This document shows, piece after piece, positions 1-8,004 of a stretch of 36,806 nucleotides of DNA; the first letter of the stretch is position 1; every line of letters starts with the position of its first letter. This DNA is from Acidobacteriota bacterium (GTDB lineage: Bacteria > Acidobacteriota > Terriglobia > Acidiferrales > UBA7541): contig PMTV01000044.1 of assembly GCA_003167215.1 (NCBI GenBank), positions 1 to 36,806 on the forward strand, given 5' to 3'. Both the position numbers and the translations under genes were made by a program. The notes below the pieces were generated by a model, which saw nothing but the letters and a program-made list of their open reading frames with translations, made no database searches and was not told where the DNA came from.

Positions 1-606
1 GGAAAAGTGAATCTCGCGCTCGACGCGTTGCCGGATTTCACCTGCCTGCCCGGACCGGGACACCATCTGCGGGGAGCGATGTCCATTTCGCCTTCGATGG
101 AGTACATGGAGCGCGCGTACGACCAAGCGAAGTACGGCGAATTTTCGCGGCGGCCGTACATCGACATGGTGATTCCGACACTAACCGATCCTTCCGTCGC
201 GCCGCCGGGAAAACACATTCTTTCCTGCTTCGTTCAATACGCGCCCTACAAATTGAGCAGCGGAAATTGGGACGAACAGCGCGAAGCCTTCGGCAACACG
301 GTGATCGACACGATCGCGGAGTACGCGCCGAACATAAAAAACATCATCATCGGGAAACAATTCATCACGCCGCTGGACATCGAGCGCCAGACCGGCCTGA
401 CCGAAGGAAACATTTTCCAGGGCGAACTTTCGCTGGAACAGCTTTTCTTTTTGCGTCCTGCGGCGGGCTGGGCGCGGTATCGTACTCCCATCAAAAAATT
501 GTACATGTGCGGCTCCGCGACGCATCCTGGCGGCGGAATCATGGGCGCTCCGGGACGGCTCGCGGCGCTGGAAATCCTGAAAGACACAGGCAAGGGGAAG
601 AACTGA
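1..606 (+). CDS. FAD-dependent oxidoreductase (COG1233, phytoene desaturase/PYROXD2-like), 3' end only
   Basis: The frame is open from the first base, so the N-terminal FAD-binding half lies outside the window; about 200 C-terminal residues are visible. They align along their whole length with the C-terminal part of the next gene: shared blocks include FSRRPYIDM/FSRAPYLDI, DPS-APPGKH, APYKL, FxGELSLEQ and the closing GWARYxTP...LYxCxxxTHPGGG segment. That last segment is the usual C-terminal FAD-contact region of this flavin amine-oxidase-like fold. The product is probably a cytoplasmic FAD enzyme acting on a hydrophobic or polyene-like substrate, but the substrate cannot be read from sequence. 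The stop codon is followed after two bases by the GTG start of the paralogue, so the two are almost certainly co-transcribed. Confidence 0.85.
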   Translation, partial: GKVNLALDALPDFTCLPGPGHHLRGAMSISPSMEYMERAYDQAKYGEFSRRPYIDMVIPTLTDPSVAPPGKHILSCFVQYAPYKLSSGNWDEQREAFGNTVIDTIAEYAPNIKNIIIGKQFITPLDIERQTGLTEGNIFQGELSLEQLFFLRPAAGWARYRTPIKKLYMCGSATHPGGGIMGAPGRLAALEILKDTGKGKN

Positions 607-608
607 CC

Positions 609-2201
609 GTGGCGGCACAGCGCGAAATCGTGATTCTGGGCGGCGGGCACAACGCGCTGGTGACGGCGTTTTACCTGGCAAAAAAAGGCCTGAAGCCGCT
701 GGTGCTGGAACGCCGCGATATTGTGGGCGGTGCGGCGGTGACTGAAGAATTTCATCCTGGGTTTCGCTGCTCGACCGTGGCGCATGCGGCGGGACCGCTG
801 CTACCGGGAATAGCGAGCGACATGCACCTCGCGAAGCACGGCTTGCAAATGATCGAGCCGAGCGTGCGAATGTTCGCGCCGTCGGAGGATGGGCGGGCGC
901 TGATTTTGCGTTCAGATGCTGATGCCACGGCGCGAGAGATTGAGAAATTCTCGAAGCGCGATGCGGCGAATTATTTGGAATTGGAAAAAGGTCTGGCGCG
1001 CGCCGGCGAAATCATTGCGCAAGTGCTCGCGCTGACTCCGCCGGAGATTGATAAACCTTCCAAGGAAGATATCTGGAAGCTGCTGAAGATTGGGCGCAAA
1101 GTGCGCGGACTCGGAAAAAAAGAAATGATGCGGCTGATTCGCTGGGGCCCCATGGCCGTGGCGGATTTCGTGGCTGAATTTTTCGAGACGGATTTGCTGC
1201 GGGCCGCGATTGCTGCGCGAGGAATTTTCGGCGCGGCGATGGGGCCGTGGTCCGCGGGGTCGACGACGCTTCTGCTTCTGCGCGCGGGTGCCGATCCGCA
1301 TCCGGCGGGAAGCTCGGCCTTTCCACGCGGCGGAATGGGCGCGCTGACGGCTGCGATGGCCGCGGCGGCGAAGCATGCGGGCGCTGAAATCCGCACAGGC
1401 GCGGAAGTGAAACAAATTCTGGTGAAGAACGGGCGCGTCACGGGAGTTGCTCTGGCGAACGGCGAAGAGATCGCGGCGAAGTCGGTTGTTTCAGGAGCTG
1501 ATCCGCGGCGTACGTTTCTGGGCTTGCTCGATCCCGTGCATTTGCCGCCGAGTTTTGTAGTCAAGATGCAGAATTACCGCAGCAACGGAACGGCAGCGAA
1601 ACTGAATGTTGCGCTCGATGCCGTGCCCACCTTTACGGCGCTGAAGAATTTTCCGGATGGGAATTCTGCACTGGCGGGGAGGATTCACATCGGCCCGGGG
1701 ATTGATTATCTCGAGCACGCGTTCGACGATTCGAAATACGGCGACTTTTCGCGCGCGCCGTATCTGGACATTGCGATCCCTTCGATTTCGGATCCGTCGC
1801 TGGCGCCCGCGGGAAAGCACGTGATGTCCATCCACATGCAATTCGCGCCTTACAAATTAAAACAGGGGGATTGGGCGCAGCAGCGCGACGCGTTGCGCGA
1901 CACGGTATTGAAGACGCTCGCGGCCTACGCACCGGATCTCGCCCACAAAATTCTTGCGGTGCAGTCCATCACCCCGAAAGATTTGGAAGCCACCTACGGG
2001 CTAACGGGCGGACATCCGTTCCACGGAGAGTTGTCGCTCGATCAGATTTTCACCATGCGTCCGCTGCTCGGATGGGCGCGCTACGCTACTCCGGTCGCCG
2101 GGCTTTACCTCTGCAGCAACGGTACGCATCCGGGCAACGGCCTGACCGGCGCATCCGGCCACAACGCCGCCCGCGAAATCCTGAAATACATCCGCAAGTA
2201 A
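609..2201 (+). CDS. FAD-dependent oxidoreductase (COG1233 family), complete paralogue of the upstream gene
   Basis: A 530-residue protein beginning at GTG 609, preceded by a purine-rich AAGGGGAAG about 9 bases upstream; the frame stays open further upstream but only as overlap with the previous gene. Residues about 6-40 form a Rossmann FAD-binding fold with the GGGHNALVTA dinucleotide motif and an acidic LER at the end of the second strand, followed by the GG-A motif typical of phytoene-desaturase-like enzymes. The C-terminal 200 residues match the preceding truncated gene, so this is a tandem duplication with divergence. Length and layout fit the COG1233/PYROXD2 family (NAD(P)/FAD-dependent oxidoreductase). 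No signal peptide or membrane segment is evident. Whether it acts on carotenoid-like substrates is unknown; no carotenoid synthesis genes are adjacent. Confidence 0.9.
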   Translation: MAAQREIVILGGGHNALVTAFYLAKKGLKPLVLERRDIVGGAAVTEEFHPGFRCSTVAHAAGPLLPGIASDMHLAKHGLQMIEPSVRMFAPSEDGRALILRSDADATAREIEKFSKRDAANYLELEKGLARAGEIIAQVLALTPPEIDKPSKEDIWKLLKIGRKVRGLGKKEMMRLIRWGPMAVADFVAEFFETDLLRAAIAARGIFGAAMGPWSAGSTTLLLLRAGADPHPAGSSAFPRGGMGALTAAMAAAAKHAGAEIRTGAEVKQILVKNGRVTGVALANGEEIAAKSVVSGADPRRTFLGLLDPVHLPPSFVVKMQNYRSNGTAAKLNVALDAVPTFTALKNFPDGNSALAGRIHIGPGIDYLEHAFDDSKYGDFSRAPYLDIAIPSISDPSLAPAGKHVMSIHMQFAPYKLKQGDWAQQRDALRDTVLKTLAAYAPDLAHKILAVQSITPKDLEATYGLTGGHPFHGELSLDQIFTMRPLLGWARYATPVAGLYLCSNGTHPGNGLTGASGHNAAREILKYIRK

Positions 2202-2295
2202 GACGCAGGCTTGGGAGGCGCGTCAGTTCTGAGATACGCTCGAAAGCGCCCTGATTGTTTTCCTTCCACGGGTTTGCCGCATCTATACTATTTCG

Positions 2296-3723
2296 ATGTC
2301 TAAGTTCGCCCTGCTCTGCGCCGCGTTGGCCGTCTTTTCTTCTCAATCTATGGCGTGGCAGAGCGCGACGCCAAGCCCGGCGCCGCAGGATTTACAGACG
2401 GGCGTCGTCATTCCCAAAGTTTCTTGCGCCACGCAGCCGGGCCAAAGCTATGCGCTTTACATTCCTTACCATTACACTAGCGAAAAGCGCTGGCCGGTTG
2501 TCTATGCATTCGATCCCGGCGCCCGCGGAATCATGCCAGTGGAATTGATGAAGGACGCGGCGGAACGCTACGGCTACATCGTGGCCGGCTCAAACAATTC
2601 GCAAAATGGCCCCTGGAAAGCGTCGGCCGAAGCGGCCCAAGCGATGGTGCAAGACACGCGCGCGCGACTTTCGATTGACGGCAACCGCATCTATTTTGCG
2701 GGACTTTCCGGCGGCGCTCGGTTTGCGTCCTTGCTGGCACAAGCATGCAAGTGTTCCGCAGGTGTGCTCTTGAACAGCGCGGGCTTCTCGCCTTCGTCCC
2801 CTCCGGTGACGGGAGCGAATTTCTCCGTGTTCGGCACGGCAGGCACCTTCGATTTCAACTATGGGGAAGTCGTGGAACTCGATGCGAAGCTCGGGACGCT
2901 CCACTACTCTCATGCATTTCGCCAATTTGACGGTCTTCACGAATGGGCGCCCGCAAGAGTCATGGATGAAGCGTTAGCCTGGTTTCGTCTGATCGCGATG
3001 AAGCAAGGCCGCGACCCGCGCGACACGGCTTTCGTGAAAGAGCAAGCCGCCGAAGCGGAGAAGCGCGCGAAAGCTCTTGAAGCCGCCGGCGATTCGTACA
3101 GTAGCTGGAAGGAATATCGACAGGCTGCTGATGCGTTCGACGGCCTGGAAGACGCTGCGGCCTTTCGCGAGCGCGCCGCCAACTTGGAAAAAGAGAAGGG
3201 TGTTCGCGATGGCGCGAAACGCGAGCAGCAGGAGTTCGCGGAGCAATCGAGGCTGAGCGCGGATATTTCTTCAGGGCTGGCCGCTCTGCGTCAGGAAGGC
3301 CCGCGCTCCGACTTGCGCAGCGAAGTCGAGCGGCAAATCTCCGACCTGCGCAATCGCGCGGAACATGAGAAGAACCCGCAAGAGCTCCGAGTCGTCCGGC
3401 GTGCGTTGGGCGGCATTTTCGTCCAAGCTATGGAGACTGGGCAAGAGCGTCTTGATGCCAAGGACATTTCGCACGCGCGCGCTTATTTTGAGCTCGCGTC
3501 CGGTGCGGAACCTGACTCTGTGTGGGGGCTGTGCCAAGTAGCGGCCGTGCGCGCCTTGGATAACGACCGCAAAGGCGCCTTCGAAGCTCTTCGCCGAGCA
3601 AAAGAAAAAAGCAAAGACCCCGCAGCGCTCTCCGCGCGGCTCAAGGACGAGGCCGCCTTCGCCAGTTTCCGCGACACTCCCGAATTCCGCGCGCTTCTTG
3701 CGCCAACTCAAGACCCTCATTGA
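2296..3723 (+). CDS. Exported alpha/beta-hydrolase (esterase-like) with C-terminal helical/TPR-like region
   Basis: 475 residues starting at ATG 2296. Residues 1-20 form a signal peptide (hydrophobic core, cleavage expected after SMA), so the product is exported. Residues ~25-230 look like an alpha/beta-hydrolase of the esterase/PHB-depolymerase type: a GLSGGAR nucleophile elbow gives Ser138, and His215 in GLHEW is a good catalytic base at the end of the domain. The acid is probably one of the Asp residues near 190-200 (not assigned). Residues ~235-475 are charged, alanine-rich and helical with TPR-like character (blocks around residues 245-300 and 370-450), suggesting a protein-interaction tail. 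It stands alone between an oxidoreductase pair and a convergent lipoprotein gene. The substrate is unknown. Confidence 0.8.
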   Translation: MSKFALLCAALAVFSSQSMAWQSATPSPAPQDLQTGVVIPKVSCATQPGQSYALYIPYHYTSEKRWPVVYAFDPGARGIMPVELMKDAAERYGYIVAGSNNSQNGPWKASAEAAQAMVQDTRARLSIDGNRIYFAGLSGGARFASLLAQACKCSAGVLLNSAGFSPSSPPVTGANFSVFGTAGTFDFNYGEVVELDAKLGTLHYSHAFRQFDGLHEWAPARVMDEALAWFRLIAMKQGRDPRDTAFVKEQAAEAEKRAKALEAAGDSYSSWKEYRQAADAFDGLEDAAAFRERAANLEKEKGVRDGAKREQQEFAEQSRLSADISSGLAALRQEGPRSDLRSEVERQISDLRNRAEHEKNPQELRVVRRALGGIFVQAMETGQERLDAKDISHARAYFELASGAEPDSVWGLCQVAAVRALDNDRKGAFEALRRAKEKSKDPAALSARLKDEAAFASFRDTPEFRALLAPTQDPH

Positions 3724-3800
3724 GAAGGGTCCTCGACCGGCGCAGAAACGTCCGCCGCAGAGAGCGGGGCAAGATCCGAACACAGCACAATCCTTACTAA

Positions 3801-4391
3801 CTAATTCGCGCTCGACCCCGAATTTCGGCGGGACCTTTTTTTCGAGTGACGATGGCGGCTCGTCTTTTTTTCCGCAGGTGCCGGAGGCGCCGGCAGCGCC
3901 AGGTCGGAATTAAAAATGTCGGCCACCACCTTCCACTTGCCGTCCGCCTGTTTTTTCCAAACTTCTACGAATTTGCCATGGTCCGTCGCGGGCTTGCCTT
4001 GGGGGTCTTTCATCGCCAACTGATAGACGCCCACGATGTAAGCCAGATCGCTGGAACGCGAGACCTCGACTTTGTTTGCCTGCCAGGACAAGGAAACGTC
4101 AGGGCCGAGAAGCGAGGCCCAAGCGGCGCGAATGGCCTGCTTGCTGCCGGCAATCGGAGTGTTGGGAGCCAGCAGAGAGGCGTCATCACTGTAGTACGAA
4201 ACAGTCCCGTCCACGTCTTTGGCAGCAGCGGCCTTCTCCCACTGAGCGTCCAGAGCGCGAATAGCGCTTTCATCCGCAGCCCGGGTGTCCGGCGGCGTCT
4301 GCTGGCCGCAGCTCGATACAATTAAGGCTAGAGCAAGACAACACCAGAGAACCAACTTGGTTCTTTGTCTTTCTTGGCGACGACAAGGCAT
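3801..4391 (-). CDS. Lipoprotein with DUF4440/SnoaL-like (NTF2-fold) domain
   Basis: 196 residues. The N-terminus has a basic stretch, a hydrophobic core and a lipobox ending IVSSC (Cys at residue 28), so it is probably a membrane-anchored lipoprotein. Residues ~38-165 match the DUF4440/SnoaL-like pattern: an early helix with IRALDAQWEKAAAAKD, then D-G-SYYSDDASLLAPN, a W...L...G block, and a terminal WKKQADGKWKVVADIFNSD strand. These NTF2-like domains may bind small ligands or act as ketosteroid-isomerase-like enzymes; no catalytic assignment is possible here. The tail after residue 170 is proline-rich and then strongly basic (KKTSRHRHSKKRSRR), which is unusual and may contact envelope polymers or nucleic acid. 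It converges with the upstream hydrolase gene across a 77-base gap. Confidence 0.8.
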   Translation of the reverse strand: MPCRRQERQRTKLVLWCCLALALIVSSCGQQTPPDTRAADESAIRALDAQWEKAAAAKDVDGTVSYYSDDASLLAPNTPIAGSKQAIRAAWASLLGPDVSLSWQANKVEVSRSSDLAYIVGVYQLAMKDPQGKPATDHGKFVEVWKKQADGKWKVVADIFNSDLALPAPPAPAEKKTSRHRHSKKRSRRNSGSSAN

Positions 4392-4480
4392 TGATAAATC
4401 CTCCCACTGCCGGAATTTTTGTGCAGTTCATCTTAGGTTGCCCCAGCAGGTGAGTCAACGACGTTGCAGCCTACTCGGTA

Positions 4481-4510
4481 TTGTGGGCACAGTCGGCGGC
4501 ACGATACAAT
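4481..4510 (+). promoter_or_regulatory. Candidate sigma70-type promoter of the P5C dehydrogenase gene
   Basis: TTGTGG (4481-4486) and TACAAT (4505-4510) are separated by 18 bases, about 45 bases before the ATG of the dehydrogenase. The -10 matches the consensus at five of six positions and the -35 only at three, so this is a plausible but unproven promoter. Confidence 0.35.
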
Positions 4511-4553
4511 GAGCGGATAAATCAACACAAGATTATTTGGGGAGGAGCGAGCA

Positions 4554-6146
4554 ATGACATCGACAGCCACGCCGCAAACGACACTGGAGCGCGGGGAGTT
4601 TCGGAACGAAGCGTTCATCGATTTCACCAAGCCGGAAAACCGCAAAGCGATGGAAGACGCGCTGCGCCAGGTGAAAGGAATGTTTGGGCGCGAGTATCCG
4701 CTGGTGATCGGCGGGAAAAAGATCACCACGACGGACAAGATCAAGTCCATCAACCCGTCGCATCCGGAAGAAGTGATTGGAATCTTTCAGAAGGCCAGCG
4801 TGGAGATGGCCAAGCAAGCGGTGGAAGCGGCTGAACACGCGTTTGAGAAATGGCGGAAAGTGCCGGTGGCCGAGCGCGTGGCATGTTTGTATCGCGCGGC
4901 GGACATTCTGCACAAGCGCAGATACGAGCTGGACGCCTGGCTGTGCTACGAAGTGGGGAAGAGTTGGCCGGAAGCAGATGCCGATATTGCTGAGCTGATT
5001 GATTTCTGCGAATACTACGGGCGCGAAATGATGCGTCTGGGCGAGCCGCAAAAGCTGACCCCGATGCGCGGCGAGAAAAATTTCATGAAGTACATCCCGC
5101 TGGGCGTCGGGGTGATTATCCCGCCGTGGAATTTTGCGGCGGCGATCATGGGCGGGATGACGATAGCGGCGATCGTTACGGGAAACACGGCGATCGTGAA
5201 GCCGTCGAGCGATTCGCCGACGATTGCGGCGATCTTCATCGATATTCTGTACGAAGCGGGAGTGCCTCGCGAAGTGGTGAGCTTTTTCACCGGGCCGGGC
5301 GGAACGGCAGGCGAAGCGCTGGTGACGCATCCGAAGACGCGGTTCATCGCGTTCACGGGATCGAAGGAAGCGGGATTGCGGATCAGCGAACAAGCGTCAA
5401 AGGCGCAGCCGGGGCAGAAGTGGATTAAGCGCACGGTGCTCGAAATGGGCGGCAAAGACGCGATTGTGGTGGACGAAGAAGCGGACGTGGATGCGGCGGT
5501 GGAAGGCGTAGCCCTCTCTGCGTTTGGATTTCAGGGGCAGAAGTGCTCGGCTTGTTCGCGCGCGATTGTGTCGGAGAAAATTTACGATGAATTTCTGGAG
5601 AAGCTCGTGGAACGCGTGAAGAAAATGAAGGTAGGTCCGGTGGAGGACCCGACCAATTACATGGGGCCCGTGATCAACAAGGCGGCGATGACGTCGATTC
5701 TGGGATACATCCACCAAGGGCAGAAAGAAGGGCGTTTGATGACGGGTGGAAAACACACGGGCGGCGACGGATATTTTATCGAGCCAACGGTGATCGCTGA
5801 CGTTGACCGAAAGGCGCGAATTTTCCAGGAAGAAATTTTCGGGCCGGTGCTAGCGGTTACCAAGGCCAAGGATTTTGACGAGGCGCTATCGATGGCCAAC
5901 GACAGCGAATTTGGGCTGACTGGCGCGGTCTATTCGCAGAACCCGAAGAAAATAGAGCGCGCCGAAGAAGAATTCCACGTCGGCAACTTGTATATGAACC
6001 GGAAATGTACCGGCGCACTGGTAGGTGCGCATCCGTTCGGCGGGTTCAACATGTCCGGGACCGATTCAAAGTCTGGCGGGCAAGATTATCTGCTGCTTTT
6101 CCTTCAGGCGAAGACAGTGTCGGAAAAAGTGGGTGCCACGAAATAA
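4554..6146 (+). CDS. rocA: L-glutamate gamma-semialdehyde (1-pyrroline-5-carboxylate) dehydrogenase, RocA type
   Basis: 530 residues, ATG 4554 preceded by a strong GGGGAGGAG ribosome-binding site 7 bases away. It is a full-length aldehyde dehydrogenase: PPWNFAAAI substrate/cofactor segment, KPSSDSP, the FTGSKEAG NAD-binding loop, general-base Glu297 in LEMGGKD, and nucleophile Cys331 in GQKCSACSR. The GQKCSACSR block, the AHPFGGFNMSGTDSKSGG ending and the ~515-530-residue single-domain length point to the P5C dehydrogenase branch rather than generic aldehyde dehydrogenases. It oxidises glutamate semialdehyde from proline or arginine breakdown to glutamate with NAD in the cytoplasm. No proline dehydrogenase is adjacent; the convergent neighbour is an amino-acid/polyamine-type permease, which may be functionally linked. 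Confidence 0.92.
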   Translation: MTSTATPQTTLERGEFRNEAFIDFTKPENRKAMEDALRQVKGMFGREYPLVIGGKKITTTDKIKSINPSHPEEVIGIFQKASVEMAKQAVEAAEHAFEKWRKVPVAERVACLYRAADILHKRRYELDAWLCYEVGKSWPEADADIAELIDFCEYYGREMMRLGEPQKLTPMRGEKNFMKYIPLGVGVIIPPWNFAAAIMGGMTIAAIVTGNTAIVKPSSDSPTIAAIFIDILYEAGVPREVVSFFTGPGGTAGEALVTHPKTRFIAFTGSKEAGLRISEQASKAQPGQKWIKRTVLEMGGKDAIVVDEEADVDAAVEGVALSAFGFQGQKCSACSRAIVSEKIYDEFLEKLVERVKKMKVGPVEDPTNYMGPVINKAAMTSILGYIHQGQKEGRLMTGGKHTGGDGYFIEPTVIADVDRKARIFQEEIFGPVLAVTKAKDFDEALSMANDSEFGLTGAVYSQNPKKIERAEEEFHVGNLYMNRKCTGALVGAHPFGGFNMSGTDSKSGGQDYLLLFLQAKTVSEKVGATK

Positions 6147-6180
6147 GCCTGTATTCCTTCGCCTGAGGAAAAGAGAACGG

Positions 6181-6201
6181 ATTCCTCGCTGCGCTCGGAA
6201 T
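6181..6201. repeat. REP-like imperfect palindrome between convergent genes
   Basis: An ATTCCTCGC arm and a GCGCTCGGAAT arm with a short CT spacer form an imperfect hairpin, followed by GACA. I recall the same motif (read on the other strand as TCATTCC-GAGC...GCGAGGAATC) as a common intergenic repeat in Acidobacteria and other genomes, producing spurious HSERSEES-type peptides. It sits exactly in the 61-base gap between two convergent genes, where it could act as a transcript end. Only one copy occurs in the window, so the repeat status rests on recollection. Confidence 0.55.
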
Positions 6202-6207
6202 GACAGG

Positions 6208-7572
6208 CTACTGCAAGGCGGCGGGCTCGGCGGCAGGCTTCATGTGGAAGCCCCAGCGGAGGATGGCGTAAACGATGGGGCCGGAAGCGAGCAGGAGCGG
6301 GGCCCAATGCAGGACGAGCGGCTCGCTGTAGTAAACCTTCACAGCGCACAAAATCGCGGGAAAAATGAGGATGTAGGCGATACCAGCGGCACCGCCGGGG
6401 ATCAGGAAACTGCGCGGCGCGTTAGGCAATTTCTGGCGCATGCGCCACGCGGCGAGAAGAGTGAGCAACGTGGTGGCGATGCGCGTCCAGATGTAGATGT
6501 TCACCAGGTCTTCCACGGGATACTTCGCAAGAACGCAATACACTAAAGCGGACAGAGCGATCGCGCGCACGGGTGTGCCGAAACGCGGATGGATTTTGCC
6601 CAGCCATGCGGGCAAGTAGCCGTCCTGCGCCATGGTGGCGGGGATGCGCGTGGTGTAGAGAATGGTGCTGTTGGAAAGCGACAGCGTGCCGATCATCGCG
6701 GCTATCAACATGGCTGCGCCGAGGAGCGGACCGCCTATCAGACGCGATGCGGTGACGATATAGTCTGTTCTCCACTCCTGCCAGTTGCCGAGGACGGCGA
6801 GAGCGAGCGTGGTCGGCAAAATGTAGGTGAGGATGTTCATCGGCGTGTTCCAGGCGAGGATGCGGACGAAAGTTTTCTGCGGATTTTTCATTTCGCCGGT
6901 CATGCTGGAAAGCTGCTCGTATCCGGCGTAATTCCACATGGCGAGTGCTAAACCTCTGCCGAAGACTGCACCCAAGGGCTGGCCGGGCGGGACGAACGGA
7001 AGCAGTGGGTTGTAATGCAGATGGAATAGGGAGACGAGGCATAGCCATGCGACAGGAATAAAGACTGCGACCAGCAATGCTACGGAAAACCAACCGGCAA
7101 GCTGAATGCCGCGCGCGTTGAGATAAGCAAGAAGGCACAGCACGAGGCACGCTCCGGCCCACTTTATATTTCCAGTGATCCACGGAAGATATTCGCTGAG
7201 GTAATCCATCACCAACACGCCGTAGAGGCTGTTGAGCAGAAATGTGCCGGTCCAATTCCACCAGCCACACTGAAAGCCCCAGAAATCGCCGAATGCAGCG
7301 CGAGACCAGCGGTAGAAACCGCCTTGTACGGGAAGAATGCTGTTCAGTTCGGCGGAAGCGAGGGAAATCGGAATGCTCCAGAAGAAGGGAACAAAGGCGA
7401 GAAACACGATGGCCATGCCGGGACCGGAATCGTGGAAGATGCCTTCGTAACCGAAAGGGCCGCCGGCGGTGTAGCCGTAAAAAAGCGCGAGGAGAGGGAG
7501 GAAGCCGATCTGGCGGAGGTGCGAACCGTCAGAGGGAATGGCCGGAGCGTTTTCGCCGGATTCAGTCCGCAT
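6208..7572 (-). CDS. APC-superfamily amino acid/polyamine permease
   Basis: 454 residues from ATG 7572; an in-frame TTG lies 15 bases upstream, and neither has a clear ribosome-binding site. About 12 hydrophobic segments fill the protein. The APC signature is clear: a GGPFGYEG unwound helix-1 region near residue 40, the PVQGGFYRWSRAAFGDFWGF block after helix 2-3, a GYEQLSSMTGEMKNPQKTF block (helix 6 and its following loop, residues ~215-240), and IPATMAQDGYLPAWLGKIHPRFGTP after helix 8. The GGPFG...GYEQ...GE-KNP combination resembles the plant/bacterial polyamine-uptake (PUT/LAT) branch, but the substrate cannot be fixed. It is convergent with the P5C dehydrogenase, and transport of an amino acid or polyamine that feeds glutamate is a reasonable inference. 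Confidence 0.85.
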   Translation of the reverse strand: MRTESGENAPAIPSDGSHLRQIGFLPLLALFYGYTAGGPFGYEGIFHDSGPGMAIVFLAFVPFFWSIPISLASAELNSILPVQGGFYRWSRAAFGDFWGFQCGWWNWTGTFLLNSLYGVLVMDYLSEYLPWITGNIKWAGACLVLCLLAYLNARGIQLAGWFSVALLVAVFIPVAWLCLVSLFHLHYNPLLPFVPPGQPLGAVFGRGLALAMWNYAGYEQLSSMTGEMKNPQKTFVRILAWNTPMNILTYILPTTLALAVLGNWQEWRTDYIVTASRLIGGPLLGAAMLIAAMIGTLSLSNSTILYTTRIPATMAQDGYLPAWLGKIHPRFGTPVRAIALSALVYCVLAKYPVEDLVNIYIWTRIATTLLTLLAAWRMRQKLPNAPRSFLIPGGAAGIAYILIFPAILCAVKVYYSEPLVLHWAPLLLASGPIVYAILRWGFHMKPAAEPAALQ

Positions 7573-8004
7573 CGAGCCGGAGTGCAAGGTGCGGAATGAT
7601 ATTGAACTGGCAGGGTGTTTTCAATGGCAATTAAAACTATCGCTTGACGGGAAAGGCCGTTGGGTTAGAGAATTCGCCCTGTTTCCCCCCCAATTGAAGT
7701 TTTGTCCGAGGGCAACCCCAGACTTGCTCCCGAATCTAAGCTTGGGCGTAGAGCGGGAAAGGGTGTTTGGTTTCGGAGTTGCACCCTTCAGGGCAGGGTG
7801 CAAAGGCGCCTGAATCGGCAAGTCCTAGTTAAGTGGCTTACGAACACCACCATAGGCGGTAAGTGCATATTTTCAATATTCCTAGACGAGGTACGTCGGT
7901 ACTAATTTTGGTCAAATTTTTTCCCATTTGCCTGCACGGACAAGAGGCATAAATCCAGCTTTCGAGATAACCCGGCGGGGCGCAGACGCGTGAGAGGTAT
8001 CAAG
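7573..8004. other. 432-base intergenic region between divergent permease and giant NHL protein
   Basis: No convincing gene is visible. It contains one perfect 8-bp inverted repeat (listed separately at 7779-7803) and AT-rich tracts around 7868-7925 that may hold the promoter of the downstream gene. I could not identify a defensible -35/-10 pair or a known riboswitch. Confidence 0.5.
7779..7803. repeat. Inverted repeat TTGCACCC/GGGTGCAA
   Basis: Perfect 8-bp arms (7779-7786 and 7796-7803) flank a 9-base loop that itself contains GGGC. No T-tract follows on either strand, so a standard terminator is unlikely. It may be an intergenic repeat element or an RNA hairpin in the 5' leader of the giant gene. 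Confidence 0.45.

Noticed and set aside
267-608. 5' extension of the second oxidoreductase frame up to 267
   Set aside because: It overlaps the real C-terminal part of the first oxidoreductase in another frame; the family N-terminus starts at the GTG at 609.
7870-8004. Possible riboswitch in the leader of the giant gene
   Set aside because: No conserved core of a known class (including c-di-GMP types) could be aligned by eye.
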